Shown here: positions 1-9,742 of the stretch, in pieces
How the letters are laid out: every line of letters starts with the position of its first letter
How positions within the stretch are numbered: position 1 is the stretch's first letter
Assembly: GCA_949358305.1 (NCBI GenBank)
Contig: OX442314.1
Location: forward strand, 52,585,369 to 52,649,368
Origin: Strigamia acuminata
Taxonomy: Eukaryota; Arthropoda; Chilopoda; Geophilomorpha; Linotaeniidae
DNA length: 64,000 nucleotides
Direction of reading: 5' to 3'
The notes under the pieces: generated by a model
Seen by the model: only the letters and a program-made list of their open reading frames with translations
What the model was told of the DNA's origin: nothing
Databases searched by the model: none
Translations under genes and position numbers: made by a program

Positions 1-126
1 TAATAATAATAATAATAGCAATAATAGTAATAATTAATAATTAGCAACGACGACAAGAATAAGAATAGTGATTAGAATGAAAATAAATATATACATTTAT
101 AAAATTATAAGAGAAGAATTCCACCC
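1..126. other. AT-rich intergenic stretch with TAA repeats
   Basis: The first 35 bases are an imperfect (TAA)n run, followed by AT-rich sequence. It lies immediately downstream of the stop codon of the minus-strand zinc-motif gene, so it may include its 3' UTR. No gene is seen. Confidence 0.5.
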
Positions 127-1458
127 TTAATGGCGCCCTCCATCTCCCTTCTCCTTCTTCTTCTTCTTCTTCTCCTTCTTCTCCTTCTTCCCCCTGTCGC
201 TCGATTTTCCGACCCCCTTCCCCTTCCACACCTTCCCCCCCTCCACTCGCTTCGGTCCCGCCTCGAAGTCGCCGTCGTCGTCGCGCCCTTCTTCACCGTC
301 TTTTCCGCACCTCTCTCCACCACCGTCTTCGTGCTCTTCCGCGGGCACGGGCACCTGCAGACCCGGCGCCGAAGATGGCCCCGCGGGCACTGGCGGGACC
401 CCCTCCGCCATAAACGTCAACACGAGCGGCCGGTGTTCCGGCTGAAAGGAAAAAAGGAAAACGAATAATTAGAACGCGCCGACAACGACACGCGCAGCGG
501 ATATACCCACCGGTGATATGTCCCACTTGTGCAACATCTCGTCCATCGTCGCAACAACGACGTTGTCCGTCTGTGGAACGAAGAAAAAGGAAAAACAAAA
601 CAAAACAAAACAAATTAATAAATTAATTGATTAAAATTAAATTTTACGTAAAAGAGTCGTTTACCTCTCCGATCAAAGACCGAAGTTCGTCGACGACCCA
701 TCGCGTGAGCCGAACACTCCCATCCGAACACACCTTCCCCGACAACGACCCGTCCCAATCGTTGCGGCGGCGTTTCTTTCGCGGCGGCGAATGGGGAGCA
801 CCGCGAGCATGCTGGGTGCCGTCGTCGTCGTCTTCTTCGTCGTCGTCTTCGTCCTCGTCCTCGTCCTCGGTTCGCCTCCCCTCCTCGTCTTCTCTCTCCT
901 CTTCCTCGCGTATCCACGCCGGGGGGGTGGTCCCGAACCGATGGACATCCAGCCAATGGTCGGCCAGCCCATCGGCGGACGGCGTCGCCGAGCAAAGAGG
1001 GCAATGTCCATCCTCGTCTTCGGCGTGCATCCGTTTCAACGTCTAGAGGAGGACAACAACAACAAGAACAACGTTGACGATAAAATAAAATGAAATAAAT
1101 AAATAAATAAATAAATAAAGAGAAAGGAAAAAGAGGAAGAGGATGAAGAAGAAAGCGAACTAGTCGTTCAACTACGGTAGTTCGATATTCACCGAAATCA
1201 AAAGACGGGGCTGGCGCGAATACAGCCGCAGCAACCCTCGGGCGGCCTCGGCCGCGTCGTCCAGGACGGCGTGCCACTTCCGCCAGTGGCGGAAAGCGTC
1301 CCGGAAGAAGCTCCCGTACTTCGTCACTTCTATAGAGAAAATTGGAATTTGAAATAAATAAATAAATAAATAAATAAACAAACAAATAAATGTTTGTTCG
1401 TTCGTCTTGTTTCTTACTGTCCGGGCGGAAAGCGCACATGGCGCAGTAGTGGGCCTTA
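127..1458 (-). CDS. 3' part of a 14-exon zinc-motif gene, cut by copia-1
   Basis: Exons on the minus strand, in order: 1453-1418 (end of exon 10, whose start lies at 8631-8286), 1329-1193, 1042-665, 570-511 and 441-127, ending in TAA at 127-129. Each intron has GT donor and AG acceptor and every junction keeps phase. Two zinc-binding-like motifs are visible: CAMC followed 19 residues later by HWRKWH (across exons 10-11), and CPLC followed 11 residues later by HWLDVH (exon 12). After the second motif come an acidic Glu/Asp run and a basic patch (KKRRR). The last exon has a Lys/Glu-rich tail. I do not recognise the family; a nuclear or nucleic-acid-binding role is only an inference from the zinc motifs. 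Exon 11 could instead read through to a TAG at 1172, giving a shorter product. Confidence 0.75.
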
Positions 1459-1928
1459 TATTGATATGTAAAGTTTAGGGACAAGTGTTGTCACAGTCAG
1501 TTCCGATTTACGATGGAGAGATTACTTCGTGCGTTTCCGAATTAGCGCGATTGTCACGCGATTAGTATTTCATTGTATCATGTCCCGGAATTGTAAATCA
1601 GTTGCTATTGTTTTTATAAATTGCGTGTGTATGTACCACAACTGATTTCCCTCCATATAATGACTTATTTAATCGTCGTCTGCTCAAATGAGCATTGTGT
1701 ATTATAGAAATTTGTTCTGTCCTAAGTTGTGTTTATATTTTAATAGTGTACAGGACAAATCAACTAAATGAAGTATTGATTTGTTCTCCCTATAGTTTGT
1801 GAGGTCAAATAACCTCAAACCACATGTTATGTTTTTCCACTGCAATAAAGATGGCGGCACAATTTGTGCTAGTAATGCAAAAGACTGAAATCAGGATTGG
1901 ACTCACTTTATTGATTTAATGGCCTACA
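1459..1928 (+). repeat. copia-1 5' LTR
   Basis: This 470-bp terminal repeat matches 7816-8285 base for base by eye. It contains an AATAAA signal at 1844-1849 and a small inverted repeat (GCTCAAATGAGC) at 1682-1693, shared in form with the copia-2 LTR. It should hold the promoter and transcription start of the element. Confidence 0.95.
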
Positions 1929-3059
1929 AGTGGTAGCAGAGGCTTGCGTGGGTGAGTTCCTGTCGAAATTCATACTTTCTCGGCGATTTTCCACATCTGG
2001 AGCGGCCACGACGCACGGAAAACGAGGGGCGGGCGATACGAAACGTTTCCCGCACGTCGCCGAGCAGTGAAGTCCGCGAATTGCGACCCGAAGCAGGATC
2101 GATCGTTTCGGACAAATTTCGACCACAAACGGTGTTGAATCACCGTAGAATCAGCTGTATAAATATCAGGAACACAGTGAAGTACTTTTTGCATTTATTT
2201 CGGCGTATTATAAGCCATTTTTCTTGTTTTCATTCGCACGATGACGCGTCATTTCAAAATGGCGGCGCCCAGTGCGACCTGTGTTTAAGGACGGATTCGG
2301 GCTGTCATCGAGTCAACGTGTGGATCCCAGCGCTGGAATTAACGACGGGGGACCAGAAACAGACCCAAGGAATCGATTGGGACTGGTTTCGGGACGATTT
2401 GAAGAGGTTTTCGTCGAAAACGAAGCATTTTTCGCCAGCGGCGACCGGAATTAATTTCCACAACGTTTTCAAGACGTCGCTCGCCTATAACGAGTTGGAT
2501 ACGAACGTACGACGTTCGTACAACGACCAGAGCATCGGTACGGGTCAATTTGGATCGATATTTTCCATTTTTGGACGCGTTTCGTGCGACGAGCCGGAAC
2601 GCATCGCGGATTTGCACGTGAAGTGTATCTGCGCATCGCTGGGACCGGTTAAGCCTTGTGCCAGGTGCACAAGTGAAAGCCAACGATTTCCAGCACTGAA
2701 AACATCACAACTTGCCATCTTCACATCATTTAAGTGTATATATTTGGGTTCGAAATTATTTGTGAATATTATTAAGGTTTTGTTTGGGCCCTTTAATATA
2801 TTCGGCACCCTTTAGGCATTCGCCTAGTGTCGTCTTATTTTCGGCTAGGCTTGCTCGAAGCAAGGGGATTTTCCCGCGACCCCAGGTGTGTCGGTCGGAG
2901 GTCCTTGTAGCGACTAGTCGGAGAAGTTGTGCTCACTTATTGAGCTGTACCCCGGGTGGAATTGTATTATTTTTCGCCTAATTTTTGGTGGGTTAAGTGT
3001 TATATTTTGCAAGTGTTGTGATTCTAAGTGATTTTGTGTATTGTGCTACGCATCGCATC
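1929..3059 (+). other. copia-1 primer-binding site and AUG-poor leader
   Basis: The primer site is TGGTAGCAGAGG at 1931-1942, two bases after the LTR, the usual copia form complementary to initiator methionine tRNA. The leader to the gag ATG is 1.1 kb and has only two ATG triplets (2241, 2259), both in one 16-codon uORF. A GTG-initiated frame stays open from 1952 to 2815 but contains no methionine codon, so I do not call it a gene. GGTGAGT at 1951-1957 resembles a splice donor, so part of the leader may be removed as an intron. Confidence 0.7.
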
Positions 3060-6000
3060 ATGGCTAGTGAAAATATGGAAGATTTTTCCAAGCCATTCAA
3101 TGTAAACATTCGCAAACTTGATGGCAACAATTATGACTCATGGGCAGTAGATATGCAGCTCTATTTAGAGCACCAAGGAGTCTGGAGCCACGTTGTTGGA
3201 ACTGAGCCAGCATTGGCCGTAACGGCCTCTCCGAAGGAGAAACGCGATTTTCAGGCACGCGAATCCCGTGCACGTTCCTCCATTTGTCTTGGCTGCACAG
3301 AAGCGCAAAAAGGGGTTGCTGTTGCACATAAAACAGCAAAGGGAGCGTGGGACGCGTTAAAAACGGCGTACCAGCCGACCACGATGGCGCGACAAGCCAG
3401 GCTACGCCGGGAGTTTTTACAGCTCCAAATGCTTCCAGGGGACGACATGGTCGTGTTCACGTCTAGGGTGGACAGGAAGGCGATAGAGTTAAAGGACGTG
3501 GACATTACTTTAACGGAAAAGGAAATCGCGTTCCAATATTTGGATTTCCTCGGGCCTGAATACGAGGCTCTAAAATCCATCGTGTACCACTGGGACAAAG
3601 CCGACTTCACGGTCGCGAAAGTCAAAGAAAGGCTCCTTGCTGAGTATAACAGGACCCATGGTGGGACTGCGCCGAGGGATGCGACTGCATCTGCAACGGG
3701 AGCTTATGCGACGAACCCACAACGGTCACAGCCAAAAGGAACTGTTTGCTATAACTGCGGCGGAAAAGGACACTTTTCACGCGATTGCCCTTCATCGAAA
3801 CAGGGCTTTACGATTGTGCCGACCAAATCTGCATCGAACATTTCTCAGTCTCGTGGGCGCGGCAAAGGCCGAGGCCGTGCACGGGGAAGGAAAGCTAACC
3901 TGAGCTCTTCTGAGGAACTGGAAGGATTCTACACATCGCTTCAGCAGACTATTGGACAATCAACGACAACCGTGTCTTCATTTGTAACATCATCGGGGGT
4001 GCAAGACATGGCGTGGTACGTGGACACTGGTGCCACGGACCATTTTACCTTCACTAAACATGGTTTTGTGAATTATAAGCCTCTTTCGAATTATTCAGTG
4101 CGATTGGGTGAGGGTTCATCCAAAATTGATGGGGTAGGAGATATAAAGCTCGAATCAAGGGATAAATCTCAAGGGCACCCATTCATATTAAAGAATGTGT
4201 TTTATGCACCAAATTTTACTAAAAATTTGATTTCCCTCGGTCGCACTGATGAGGCTGGGTATATAACCCGAGTTGGTGAAGGGAAAATGGTCATTTTCAA
4301 ACAACGGATTACGGAACCAATACTGACCGCCATGCGTCAGTCGGATAGAATGTACAAGAGTTCTTGTCAGATCGCGGTTCCTTCTGTAAATGCAAGTGCA
4401 ATTCCGACGCATGCGGAAGCACCTGGCATAAGTAATCCGATTACTAACCAATCAGATGTTACTGAAAGTGTTAATGTTGTAAACAATAGCGTTTTACCTA
4501 ATACTAACCCGAGTGAATGCGTAACGCAGGCGAGCGAAATTACGAAACCGTCTTACTGTGAGGTGTTGACAACACCGAAGGGCATTAAGGGCAGTAAAAC
4601 TCCAAAGACTTTAACTGTTTCCGGCGGAATTGACGTGAGTGCGCTTCCGGCCGACAGAGTTAAAGGGGTTCAACCTAATGTAAAGGCAGATAAAGGGTTA
4701 GATATTAGTTATTGGCACGGCCGGATGGCACATTTACACACGAAGGGTATTGTTGACATGGAAAAGTCAACAGATATTTTTGGAGTGAAATTGTCTAATA
4801 AAGACATGGACCCGTGTGACGCGTGCATTAGAGCGAAAAAGACGCGTGCGGGGTTTCCTCCGATCGGACAAATTTTGACCAAAGGCATATTAGACCTTGT
4901 TCATATGGACGTCTGGGGGGCAAGCCAAACTAAAACCCTTGGGGGTGGGAATTATTTCCTACTTATAGTGGACGATTTTTCACGCTTTATGTGGATATAC
5001 ATCATGAAGAAGAAAAGTGATGTATTAGGGATTTTTAAGATTTGGCAAAAAGAGATCGAACGCTCTACATCTAAAAAGGTCAAAGCGGTACGAACTGACA
5101 GAGGGGGTGAATTTATATCCAAGGAATGGGAAGACTATGCTCAACAAGAAGGAATTAAATGCGAGCGGACGAATGCATATTCGCCCGAAATGAATTCTGT
5201 GGCCGAGCGGGCCAACCGCCTAATCTTAGAGGGGGTGAGAGCAATGTTAATCGAAACGGGTCTTCCCAAGAGGTTGTGGGGAGAGTTAGCGGTAACTCTT
5301 GTTTATATTAAAAACTTATACCCACATCCGAAATTGAACAATCGTTCCCCCTATAATGTATTTTATAATAAAAGGGCTTCAGTTAGGCATCTAAGATGCA
5401 TTGGGTCAAAGTGTTATACACATATCCCTGCCCAACAACGACATAGCAAATTAGAGCCAAGAGCTTGGGTTGGAGCCCTTGTAGGTTATTGTACTGACAC
5501 AAAGGGATACCGCATCTGGGACCCATCGCGTAACAAGATTTTTGGGTCGAAACATGTTACCGTTAATGAGAATGAATACTGGTATGAAAAGGGGAATAAC
5601 ATTAATGGGAGAGGAAAGGAACAGTCACAGAGTTTTGAATACTTTAATGTGAGTGACTTGGGACTCGAATCGGACGATGAAACACCAATTCCAGTGAGAT
5701 TGGCACCGGTTCATGTTCCTGTTCCTACACCAAGCCAACCTTCACCGGGTCTGGTTCCCCCGGTTCAAGTTCCCCCTGTTCCAGGTGCCGGATTACCTGC
5801 TCCAACGGTGCCCATTATATCAACAGCATTGCCAGTCACGAAACTGCCATTACCCCAGACCCCAAAACACACGGTTTTTCAAAAACCACGGTTAATCGAA
5901 TTTACTGGAGAACCAACTGACGAAACCAGTGATGATGAAGAGGTTTTTCAGGAAGCATTGTTGGCTTCTCCTAATGTTAGAGGGGGTCAAGGGGATGTAA

Positions 6001-7796
6001 CAATTGGGGGTGTTCCTTTATTGAAATTGAACATGAATGACTGGGATGTGAGACCATATGTTAGACAAACGGGAAGAGATGCTGGGACGACCTATGCGCA
6101 TTATGTAGCGCCAGACAAGAAAAGGCTCCGCAGCAGAATTGAGGCATTGCATTGGTGTCAAGCAAACGGATACGAGTTTGCGGCGGACTTGTTTGATTTT
6201 TCGGGGAAAACTCAAAATGAAGATCTTCCGAACCCATTTGCTGGTTGTTGTGCGCTTGAGCCCAACACCTACGAGGAGGCAATTAAAGGCGAACGAAGGA
6301 CAGAATGGGTTGACGCAATGCAAGAGGAAATTGACATATTTAACGAAAGGAAAGTCTACGAGGAAGTTGATTGTGAGAAAGACCAACAATTGCTAGGCAG
6401 CAAATGGATCTATAAGATCAAGAGAGATAATACCGGGGTTATAAGACGTCATCGAGCGAGACTGGTCGCCCAAGGTTTCAAACAGCGACCGGGTATAGAT
6501 TTCACCGAGGTGTTTTCACCTGTGGTGAATTTTGTTGTTATCTTGGTGTTATTTTGCATGTTGGTTGTCCTCATGAACTGGAGAGACACACATGCGGATA
6601 TAAAATCCGCATATCTCTATGGAGACTTGGACGAGGTCCAATATATGAGCATTCCAAAGGGGTTCCAAACGCAACAGAATGTTGGAAAGTGTTGGAAGCT
6701 TTATAAAGCTTTATACGGCCTGCACCAGTCGGGCCGTATGTGGTTCGAAAGGTTGCACGACAGACTGTTGCACATAGGATTTAAACCGGTCCCTGGTTTT
6801 AACTGCGTTTATTGTATGGACAGAGATGTAGTGTTAGTCGTCTATGTCGATGACTTAGTCATCTTTTCACGCAACGAGAAGATCGAAAAAGATGTCCTGT
6901 CCTGGATAACAGACCATTTCCAAATGGTAAACCTTGGGCCAGTGACCCTTTTGCTAGGCATAGAATTTACGCGTGTGAATGGTAAGATCTTAATCCATCA
7001 GCGCAAGTATATCGAGAGATTGTGTGCTCATTTCAAAATCGATGGGTCGCATAAAGTTCATTTACCTGGGGCGGTAGGTACTATGATAATGGGGGTGAAG
7101 AAGGACGAACAAATTGACACCGTGTTCCCCTACAGATCGCTGGTTGGTAGTCTTCTGTTTTTGGCGTCGCGAACCAGACCAGACATACTATTTTCCACCA
7201 TTGTGCTCTCCCAATACAACGAGCGACATTCTCAGAGACATGTTAATATGTTATTGCAGGTACTCAGGTACCTGAAAAGTACTGAGGATTATTGTATTGA
7301 TCTCTCGAGATGCAAAAGTGCTTTGCTGACGGTATTTACCGATGCGTCATACGCTACTGATGTAGACCAACGAAGGAGTTTCGGAGGTCATGTAGTTTTC
7401 CTGGGCGGTGTTCCGGTTTCGTGGTCGTGTAGAAAGCAGAAGATGACCACGTTATCCGTGATGGAGTCGGAGTTTGTGGCCATTGTTGATGGCGTCAGGG
7501 AACTGATATGGCTTAAGAGGCTTTTCAACATGTCGGTGATGTTCGACTACTTTGGGAATTTGCAGCCCTGTGTCTTAGCTGATAGCACAGCGGCAATACA
7601 ATATAGTAAGAACCGCGTGGAAAATAAAGCGAACAAACACATCGAGGTTCGCTTCCATTATTTACGCGATCTGTATGAAAGCAAGATCTTTGATATCCGG
7701 CACGTTCCTGGAAAACTGAACGTAGCCGATTTGTTAACCAAATGGTTGGCTCGCCCACGTCTGACCGAATTGTGTGAGCACATCTTTGATCTGTGA
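3060..7796 (+). CDS. copia-1 gag-pol polyprotein (1578 aa)
   Basis: This single frame encodes gag, protease, integrase, reverse transcriptase and RNase H, the normal Ty1/copia order. Visible motifs are a CCHC zinc knuckle (residues 230-243), the protease motif DTGA at 322, an integrase zinc region with paired H and CxxC ahead of the core, integrase core residues D617, D680 and E716 with exactly 35 residues between the last two, the RT active site YVDD at 1262-1265, and RNase H near the C-terminus (TDASYA). The ATG at 3060 is the first in the frame with good context; the frame is open 63 bases further upstream but without an ATG. No stop or frameshift is present, so the product should be functional. 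Confidence 0.95.
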   Translation: MASENMEDFSKPFNVNIRKLDGNNYDSWAVDMQLYLEHQGVWSHVVGTEPALAVTASPKEKRDFQARESRARSSICLGCTEAQKGVAVAHKTAKGAWDALKTAYQPTTMARQARLRREFLQLQMLPGDDMVVFTSRVDRKAIELKDVDITLTEKEIAFQYLDFLGPEYEALKSIVYHWDKADFTVAKVKERLLAEYNRTHGGTAPRDATASATGAYATNPQRSQPKGTVCYNCGGKGHFSRDCPSSKQGFTIVPTKSASNISQSRGRGKGRGRARGRKANLSSSEELEGFYTSLQQTIGQSTTTVSSFVTSSGVQDMAWYVDTGATDHFTFTKHGFVNYKPLSNYSVRLGEGSSKIDGVGDIKLESRDKSQGHPFILKNVFYAPNFTKNLISLGRTDEAGYITRVGEGKMVIFKQRITEPILTAMRQSDRMYKSSCQIAVPSVNASAIPTHAEAPGISNPITNQSDVTESVNVVNNSVLPNTNPSECVTQASEITKPSYCEVLTTPKGIKGSKTPKTLTVSGGIDVSALPADRVKGVQPNVKADKGLDISYWHGRMAHLHTKGIVDMEKSTDIFGVKLSNKDMDPCDACIRAKKTRAGFPPIGQILTKGILDLVHMDVWGASQTKTLGGGNYFLLIVDDFSRFMWIYIMKKKSDVLGIFKIWQKEIERSTSKKVKAVRTDRGGEFISKEWEDYAQQEGIKCERTNAYSPEMNSVAERANRLILEGVRAMLIETGLPKRLWGELAVTLVYIKNLYPHPKLNNRSPYNVFYNKRASVRHLRCIGSKCYTHIPAQQRHSKLEPRAWVGALVGYCTDTKGYRIWDPSRNKIFGSKHVTVNENEYWYEKGNNINGRGKEQSQSFEYFNVSDLGLESDDETPIPVRLAPVHVPVPTPSQPSPGLVPPVQVPPVPGAGLPAPTVPIISTALPVTKLPLPQTPKHTVFQKPRLIEFTGEPTDETSDDEEVFQEALLASPNVRGGQGDVTIGGVPLLKLNMNDWDVRPYVRQTGRDAGTTYAHYVAPDKKRLRSRIEALHWCQANGYEFAADLFDFSGKTQNEDLPNPFAGCCALEPNTYEEAIKGERRTEWVDAMQEEIDIFNERKVYEEVDCEKDQQLLGSKWIYKIKRDNTGVIRRHRARLVAQGFKQRPGIDFTEVFSPVVNFVVILVLFCMLVVLMNWRDTHADIKSAYLYGDLDEVQYMSIPKGFQTQQNVGKCWKLYKALYGLHQSGRMWFERLHDRLLHIGFKPVPGFNCVYCMDRDVVLVVYVDDLVIFSRNEKIEKDVLSWITDHFQMVNLGPVTLLLGIEFTRVNGKILIHQRKYIERLCAHFKIDGSHKVHLPGAVGTMIMGVKKDEQIDTVFPYRSLVGSLLFLASRTRPDILFSTIVLSQYNERHSQRHVNMLLQVLRYLKSTEDYCIDLSRCKSALLTVFTDASYATDVDQRRSFGGHVVFLGGVPVSWSCRKQKMTTLSVMESEFVAIVDGVRELIWLKRLFNMSVMFDYFGNLQPCVLADSTAAIQYSKNRVENKANKHIEVRFHYLRDLYESKIFDIRHVPGKLNVADLLTKWLARPRLTELCEHIFDL

Positions 7797-7815
7797 CAAA
7801 GTTGTCCAGAGGGGG

Positions 7816-8285
7816 TATTGATATGTAAAGTTTAGGGACAAGTGTTGTCACAGTCAGTTCCGATTTACGATGGAGAGATTACTTCGTGCGTTTCCGAATT
7901 AGCGCGATTGTCACGCGATTAGTATTTCATTGTATCATGTCCCGGAATTGTAAATCAGTTGCTATTGTTTTTATAAATTGCGTGTGTATGTACCACAACT
8001 GATTTCCCTCCATATAATGACTTATTTAATCGTCGTCTGCTCAAATGAGCATTGTGTATTATAGAAATTTGTTCTGTCCTAAGTTGTGTTTATATTTTAA
8101 TAGTGTACAGGACAAATCAACTAAATGAAGTATTGATTTGTTCTCCCTATAGTTTGTGAGGTCAAATAACCTCAAACCACATGTTATGTTTTTCCACTGC
8201 AATAAAGATGGCGGCACAATTTGTGCTAGTAATGCAAAAGACTGAAATCAGGATTGGACTCACTTTATTGATTTAATGGCCTACA
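7816..8285 (+). repeat. copia-1 3' LTR
   Basis: This 470-bp copy is identical by eye to 1459-1928. It is followed by the CCTTA target duplication and then directly by coding sequence of the interrupted exon. Confidence 0.95.
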
Positions 8286-9189
8286 CCTTATTGCCCTCCT
8301 TCTCTGGCGCCTCTTTCCCCGACGACGAGGCGCCCTTCGTCCCCCTTCTTCCACCGCCCCCCGTTCGCTCGTTCTCTTCTCTCCCCCTCCGCCGTCGCCG
8401 CGTTGACGTGCTCCCCGTCGCCCCCTTCACCATCCGGAGCATCCTCGCCTCCATCGCCTCCATCTTCGCTTCCACCGCCGCCCCCACCGCCGCCTTAATC
8501 CTCGCTTCCGTCACCGCGTCCGTTGTCGCGGCGGCGGCGGCGGCGGCGGCGTCGGTGCCACCGGACAGCTCGTTGGCGGCGCCGGTGCCACCGGACGACT
8601 TGTCGAGCATCGTCGAGCGAGTTCCTTGTGTCTGGAAGAAGCAAAACAACTGATTAAACAGACAATCAAAAACAAACGAGCGAACAAACGGTATACGAGT
8701 ATCGACAAAAATTACCGCTTTCGCCACTTTCGCGGCCTTGGTCGCGCGACCATCGGACAACTTCCGCTTTAGATTCCGAGGCCGCAGGGTGATGTGCAGC
8801 GGTGGCAACCGTTTCGGGGGCGGCGGCGGCGGCGTCGGCGTCGGCGATGACGACTGCGGCGACGAGACCGAAGCTCGCCCGGAAGACGGCAAAGGCGACT
8901 TCGGCGACGTCTGTGGCGTCGACGGCGCCGGAACTCGTTCCGGATGCGCCGGTGATGTGGCGTCTCCGGCGACGGTCTGCGGGTCCGGGGCGGGTTTGCG
9001 CGCCCGCTGGATGTCGTTCTCCGACAACCGCTCCACGGGTACGGTGACTCGCCGTAGCAGCACCTCCGACGAAAGCGGCGCCGTCGCCTCAAACGTCTCC
9101 GGCGACGATTGCGGCGAAGACGAAGACGTCGACGCGATTAAGATCGGCGATGGGAATCTCCCGGGCGTCTACCGAGAAAAGGAGAAAAA

Positions 9190-9249
<60 letters not shown>

Positions 9250-9707
9250 ATGAATAAATAAATAAATAAATAAATAAATAAAGAAACAAACAAACAAACA
9301 AACAAACAAACAAACAAACAAATAAACAAATAAAGTAAATTAAAGTAAAGTAAAGTAAAATAAGGTAAAGTAAAGTAAACTCGTAAATGAGCGAGTGTGT
9401 GAGTACGGACGATCGAGTTGAGACAAGAGAAAATACCTCTCGCGGCCACTCCAGGCTGTTTGTTTGAGGAAAGAACGCGGGTAAGGAAAAAAAGAAAAAA
9501 AAATATAAAAAAAAAGAAATATGCACGAAGTTGGGTGATGGAAATGCCAAAACGTTACCTTCTTCATCCTTTTCCACGCGCTCCCTCCCGCCCTCGTCTC
9601 CCTCTTCACGGCCTTCTTATCGCCTCTCTTCTCTTTCGTCTTTCTGGCGCCCTTTTTCTCTTCCGTCCCCTTCTCCGTTCTCACCTCTCCCCCCTCATCA
9701 TTCGGCT

Positions 9708-9742
<35 letters not shown>

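Larger units (their letters stand above)
1459..8285 (+). mobile_element. copia-1: complete Ty1/copia LTR retrotransposon
   Basis: The element is 6,827 bp with two 470-bp LTRs that look identical, flanked by a 5-bp target duplication CCTTA (1454-1458 and 8286-8290). It has a primer-binding site, a 1.1-kb leader, one uninterrupted gag-pol frame, and a G-rich polypurine tract (GGGGG) just before the 3' LTR. Identical LTRs and an open frame indicate a very recent insertion, probably of an active copy. It is inserted into exon 10 of the minus-strand zinc-motif gene, in the opposite orientation to that gene. The LTR begins TATTGA rather than TGTTG; this boundary was chosen because it makes the flanking duplication exact. 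Confidence 0.95.

Noticed and set aside
615-1484. 289-codon minus-strand frame
   Set aside because: It runs through introns with AAAT repeats and into the copia LTR; only short parts are the real exons 10-12.
1952-2815. 287-residue frame in the copia-1 leader as an extra gene
   Set aside because: No ATG in the whole frame and no recognised domain; reported only as a leader property.
9437-9455. 19-base micro-exon in the zinc-motif gene (good AG and GT borders)
   Set aside because: Its length would break the frame between exons 8 and 9, which join in phase without it.
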